Shown here one piece after another: positions 62,084 through 64,000 of a DNA stretch of 64,000 nucleotides (positions within the stretch are counted from its first letter, which is position 1; each line of letters starts with the position of its first letter). This DNA is from Pseudomonas batumici (GTDB lineage: Bacteria; Pseudomonadota; Gammaproteobacteria; Pseudomonadales; Pseudomonadaceae). Below the pieces are notes generated by a model. That model was given only the letters and a program-made list of their open reading frames with translations, did not search any database and was not told the DNA's origin. The stretch covers positions 186,001 through 250,000 of the forward strand of contig NZ_JXDG01000061.1 in the NCBI RefSeq assembly GCF_000820515.1, given 5' to 3'. The translations under genes and the position numbers were made by a program.

Positions 62084-62205
62084 AGCACCTCCGGTACAGG
62101 ATTCATATTGTTCAACTGCTGGCCCTGCCAGACCGCGTAAGTCTGGCCAAGACCAGTAAGCGCACCGCCTACCAGAAACAAGCAGAGGCTATACCCTTGG
62201 CTCAT
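62080..62205 (-). CDS. 41-residue ORF between hsdS and the DUF1016 gene
   Basis: ATG at 62205 to TGA at 62080. The start overlaps the hsdS stop by 4 bases (ATGA), and its own stop overlaps the DUF1016 start by 4 bases (ATGA), so the ORF exactly fills the gap. The product has one hydrophobic stretch near its start (SLCLFLVGGALTGLG) and then a polar tail with QGQQLNNMNPVP. No family was recognised. It may be a real small membrane protein or a translational bridge that couples the nuclease gene to hsdS. Confidence 0.5.
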   Translation of the reverse strand: MSQGYSLCLFLVGGALTGLGQTYAVWQGQQLNNMNPVPEVL

Positions 62206-63527
62206 ACTGCCTCCCGCAAGTCGATTTGGCCGGTGACGGCGGCGGTAATCAGGGCGGCGCGGCGCTCTTTGAGGAGTTTGATACTGAACTCAGTTCTGGC
62301 GGAAAGGCTATCCAAAGAACTCAATCGATTATTGAGCCAATCGGAAATGCGGTGTTGCTCATCCGGCGGAGGCAAGGGAATTTCAAAGCTATTAAGCGTC
62401 TCTGTTGTGAGCTGGTTGATAGTTGTCGTCAGGAAACGTCCAGACTGAAATTTGAAAAGTGCTGAATTCAGAACGTGGTAAACGAACTGGTTTGCGTCAC
62501 TGCGAAACACGGTGGTGAAGGCACCAAAGCTGTGCCCAACTGCGCTCTTGTCAATCAAGGCGTTTTTGCCTATCAGAGCGCGACTCCCGTTCCGAGAGCA
62601 AATCAGAATGTCTCCCTCTCTAGTCAGAAGGTCATTCGGGATTTTGGTGCTCACATAGACGTTGTCACCAAGAAACAGTCGCCCATCTTGAATATTGGAT
62701 GATCGCAGAACCAAAGAGCCATCAGTCTCATCAACCACATCGTCCGGGGAGTAAGTGAGTCCAATGATCGCTGAGCCAATATATTTGAGCGGCTTTAGCT
62801 CCCAGTGCTCCGGCACCGCCCCCAGCCACTCCACGCCGGAGTCTTTCATTTTCACACTAGGGTCGAGGCCCTTGGTGACGGCATGGGTGATCAGCGCCTG
62901 GCGCTTTTCGCGCAGCAGTTCGATAAAGCGGGTTTTCTTCTCCACCAGCGCGTCAATGCGGGCTGTCTCATGGTCAAGGTGGGAAAGAATTGCGCATTGC
63001 TCTTCACTAGGTGGAACTGTGAGCTGCATGGATGTCCATGCCTCCATACGGAGAGCCTTTGTTCCATGCCCCGCCTCTTCAAGACGGCGCAGCGACTCGT
63101 CAGCTAACCCTCTGAGCAAATGAGCCAAAAATCTTCCGTCCAGCTTCGACGACGCATGCAGAGCCTTCAAATCCTGATTGATTGCCATAGGTACCATGGC
63201 TTCAGACACAGGAAATATCCGCGCCAGAATCATTCCTCTGACCACGACCAAAACGCTTCCTGCGGGAACCAGAGATGCGGCACCAGATGTAACCGCCAGT
63301 TCCGTCAGATGATCTTGCGTGTCCTCAAGCTGTTCCTTTTTGAGGTCTTTTGCCGAGGCCCAAGGGATATCGCCATCCCAAAATTCAAGCTTATCTTTGC
63401 TGGGAGTGCCTCCACTGCGGAACGTCACAACGGACTTGAGTGGCGAGACAGCCCAATGCTCCGGCACCAGGCCTAACCACTCCACGCCAGAATCCTTATA
63501 CACCGGGTACGGTTTGTAATGACTCAC
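62202..63527 (-). CDS. hsdS: type I restriction enzyme, S (specificity) subunit
   Basis: A 441-residue DNA-recognition subunit with two target-recognition domains (about 15-170 and 240-390), each followed by a conserved helical region (FIELLREKRQALITHAVT and SIKLLKERRAALITAAVT). The blocks KDSGVEWLGLVPEHW and KDSGVEWLGAVPEHW start the two halves and are near-identical. The start overlaps the hsdM stop by 4 bases. The bipartite target sequence cannot be predicted. Confidence 0.94.
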   Translation of the reverse strand: MSHYKPYPVYKDSGVEWLGLVPEHWAVSPLKSVVTFRSGGTPSKDKLEFWDGDIPWASAKDLKKEQLEDTQDHLTELAVTSGAASLVPAGSVLVVVRGMILARIFPVSEAMVPMAINQDLKALHASSKLDGRFLAHLLRGLADESLRRLEEAGHGTKALRMEAWTSMQLTVPPSEEQCAILSHLDHETARIDALVEKKTRFIELLREKRQALITHAVTKGLDPSVKMKDSGVEWLGAVPEHWELKPLKYIGSAIIGLTYSPDDVVDETDGSLVLRSSNIQDGRLFLGDNVYVSTKIPNDLLTREGDILICSRNGSRALIGKNALIDKSAVGHSFGAFTTVFRSDANQFVYHVLNSALFKFQSGRFLTTTINQLTTETLNSFEIPLPPPDEQHRISDWLNNRLSSLDSLSARTEFSIKLLKERRAALITAAVTGQIDLREAV

Positions 63528-64000
63528 GCCGTCACCTCCCCCAACAGTGCGGCAATCTCAGCCTCCACCGCCTTCAGATCGGCGTCAATCTCAGCCAGCG
63601 CACGCGGCGGTTGGTATACGTAGAAGTAACGGTTGAAATTGATCTCATAGCCGACGATGCCGACCTGACCATCCTTCGCATCCAGCTTACCGGTATCGAT
63701 CCAGGCATCTGACACATGGGGTAGCACTTCGCGAGTGAAGTAATCGTCGATGGACTGATTGAGCGGCACGTTCTCGTTTTCGCGTAGGTCGCTATCAGCC
63801 TGCACATTGCCCTTGTCGTCCAACACCGGCTGGGCTTCTGCATCGCGCTCGCCAAAGCAGGCCAGCGCGGCTTTCAGTGCGGCCTTACCGAGCTTCTTGA
63901 TTCCCGCAGCCTTGAGAAAGGCTGGCAGGTTGTCGAAGCTGCCTTCGACTTTGGCAAAAGCTTCGGCTTGATCAGCACCTTTGGTATTTTGATAAGTCGC
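63524..64000 (-). CDS. hsdM: type I restriction enzyme, M subunit, C-terminal part
   Basis: The frame is open to the window edge, giving about 158 C-terminal residues (the whole protein would be about 500-800). The segment SIDDYFTREVLPHVSDAWID, followed by GYEINFNRYFYVYQPPRALAEIDADLKAVEAEIAALL, is typical of the HsdM C-terminus. The methyltransferase motifs lie outside the window. An internal GTG at 63826 is not the start, since the upstream frame reads on as normal protein. Confidence 0.88.
   Translation of the reverse strand, partial: ATYQNTKGADQAEAFAKVEGSFDNLPAFLKAAGIKKLGKAALKAALACFGERDAEAQPVLDDKGNVQADSDLRENENVPLNQSIDDYFTREVLPHVSDAWIDTGKLDAKDGQVGIVGYEINFNRYFYVYQPPRALAEIDADLKAVEAEIAALLGEVTA

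Noticed and set aside
1..64000. CRISPR arrays
   Set aside because: No set of regularly spaced identical repeats was seen; the recurring TGTAGGAGC elements are scattered REP sequences.
1..64000. tRNA or rRNA genes
   Set aside because: No TTCGA-type T-arm with cloverleaf pairing, CCA end or rRNA signature was found by eye; a tRNA-scanning program would settle this.

Overview
The window is chromosomal DNA of a Pseudomonas, most probably of the P. fluorescens group. The reasons are the high GC, the codon use, the gene order (hemL; miaB-phoH-ybeY-corC-lnt; leuS-lptE-holA; lipA-lipB; dacA-rlpA-mltB-rodA-mrdA-rlmH-rsfS-nadD-proA; ubiX-mpl; an ethanolamine locus beside mpl), and many short Pseudomonas REP sequences that begin with TGTAGGAGC. 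No assembly or database was available, so the species is an inference.

Region 1 (1-32,400) is conserved core. It opens with the 3' part of hemL and then carries tRNA and ribosome maturation genes (miaB, a phoH-like gene, ybeY, corC) and lnt. leuS, lptE and holA follow, then a small arfA-like ribosome-rescue gene whose stop codon lies behind an intragenic hairpin, and a lytic transglycosylase. A long minus-strand block holds ldcA, the lipoate genes and the elongasome/peptidoglycan operon with nadD and proA. It is followed by a DNA glycosylase, a PAP2 phosphatase, two cold-shock-domain genes, a Lon-N-domain gene and an lrgA/lrgB pair.

Region 2 (31,900-48,100) holds a MaoC-type hydratase, an unusual lipoprotein that joins MORN repeats to a C13/caspase-like peptidase, an SDR-like protein, ubiX and mpl. 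Next comes an ethanolamine catabolic locus: a sigma-54 activator (eatR-like) divergent from an aldehyde dehydrogenase, an ethanolamine permease, eutB and eutC. Two good -24/-12 promoters and a REP pair with 39-bp perfect arms lie in the intergenic regions. A GNAT, dedA, mtfA and ppa close the region.

Region 3 (48,100-64,000) is accessory. It contains a CI/LexA-like S24 regulator whose expected catalytic serine is alanine, a possible small RNA with a terminator, an N-terminally truncated PDDEXK (DUF1016) gene, and an AT-rich polymorphic toxin/immunity cassette. A diguanylate cyclase and a leucine-rich-repeat protein follow. Next is a highly structured C4-antisense-like RNA ahead of a DUF6124 gene, whose two unpaired segments each have two complementary copies, one of them at the ribosome-binding site. 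The end of the window is a minus-strand restriction island: hsdM (cut by the window edge), hsdS, an unlisted 41-codon ORF, an intact DUF1016 nuclease and hsdR, with an Mrr-like nuclease downstream. The hsdM-to-DUF1016 genes are chained by 4-nt ATGA overlaps.

The least-explained items are the C4-like RNA/DUF6124 unit, the small ORF wedged into the hsd operon, the toxin cassette beside a nuclease remnant, and the MORN-C13 lipoprotein.
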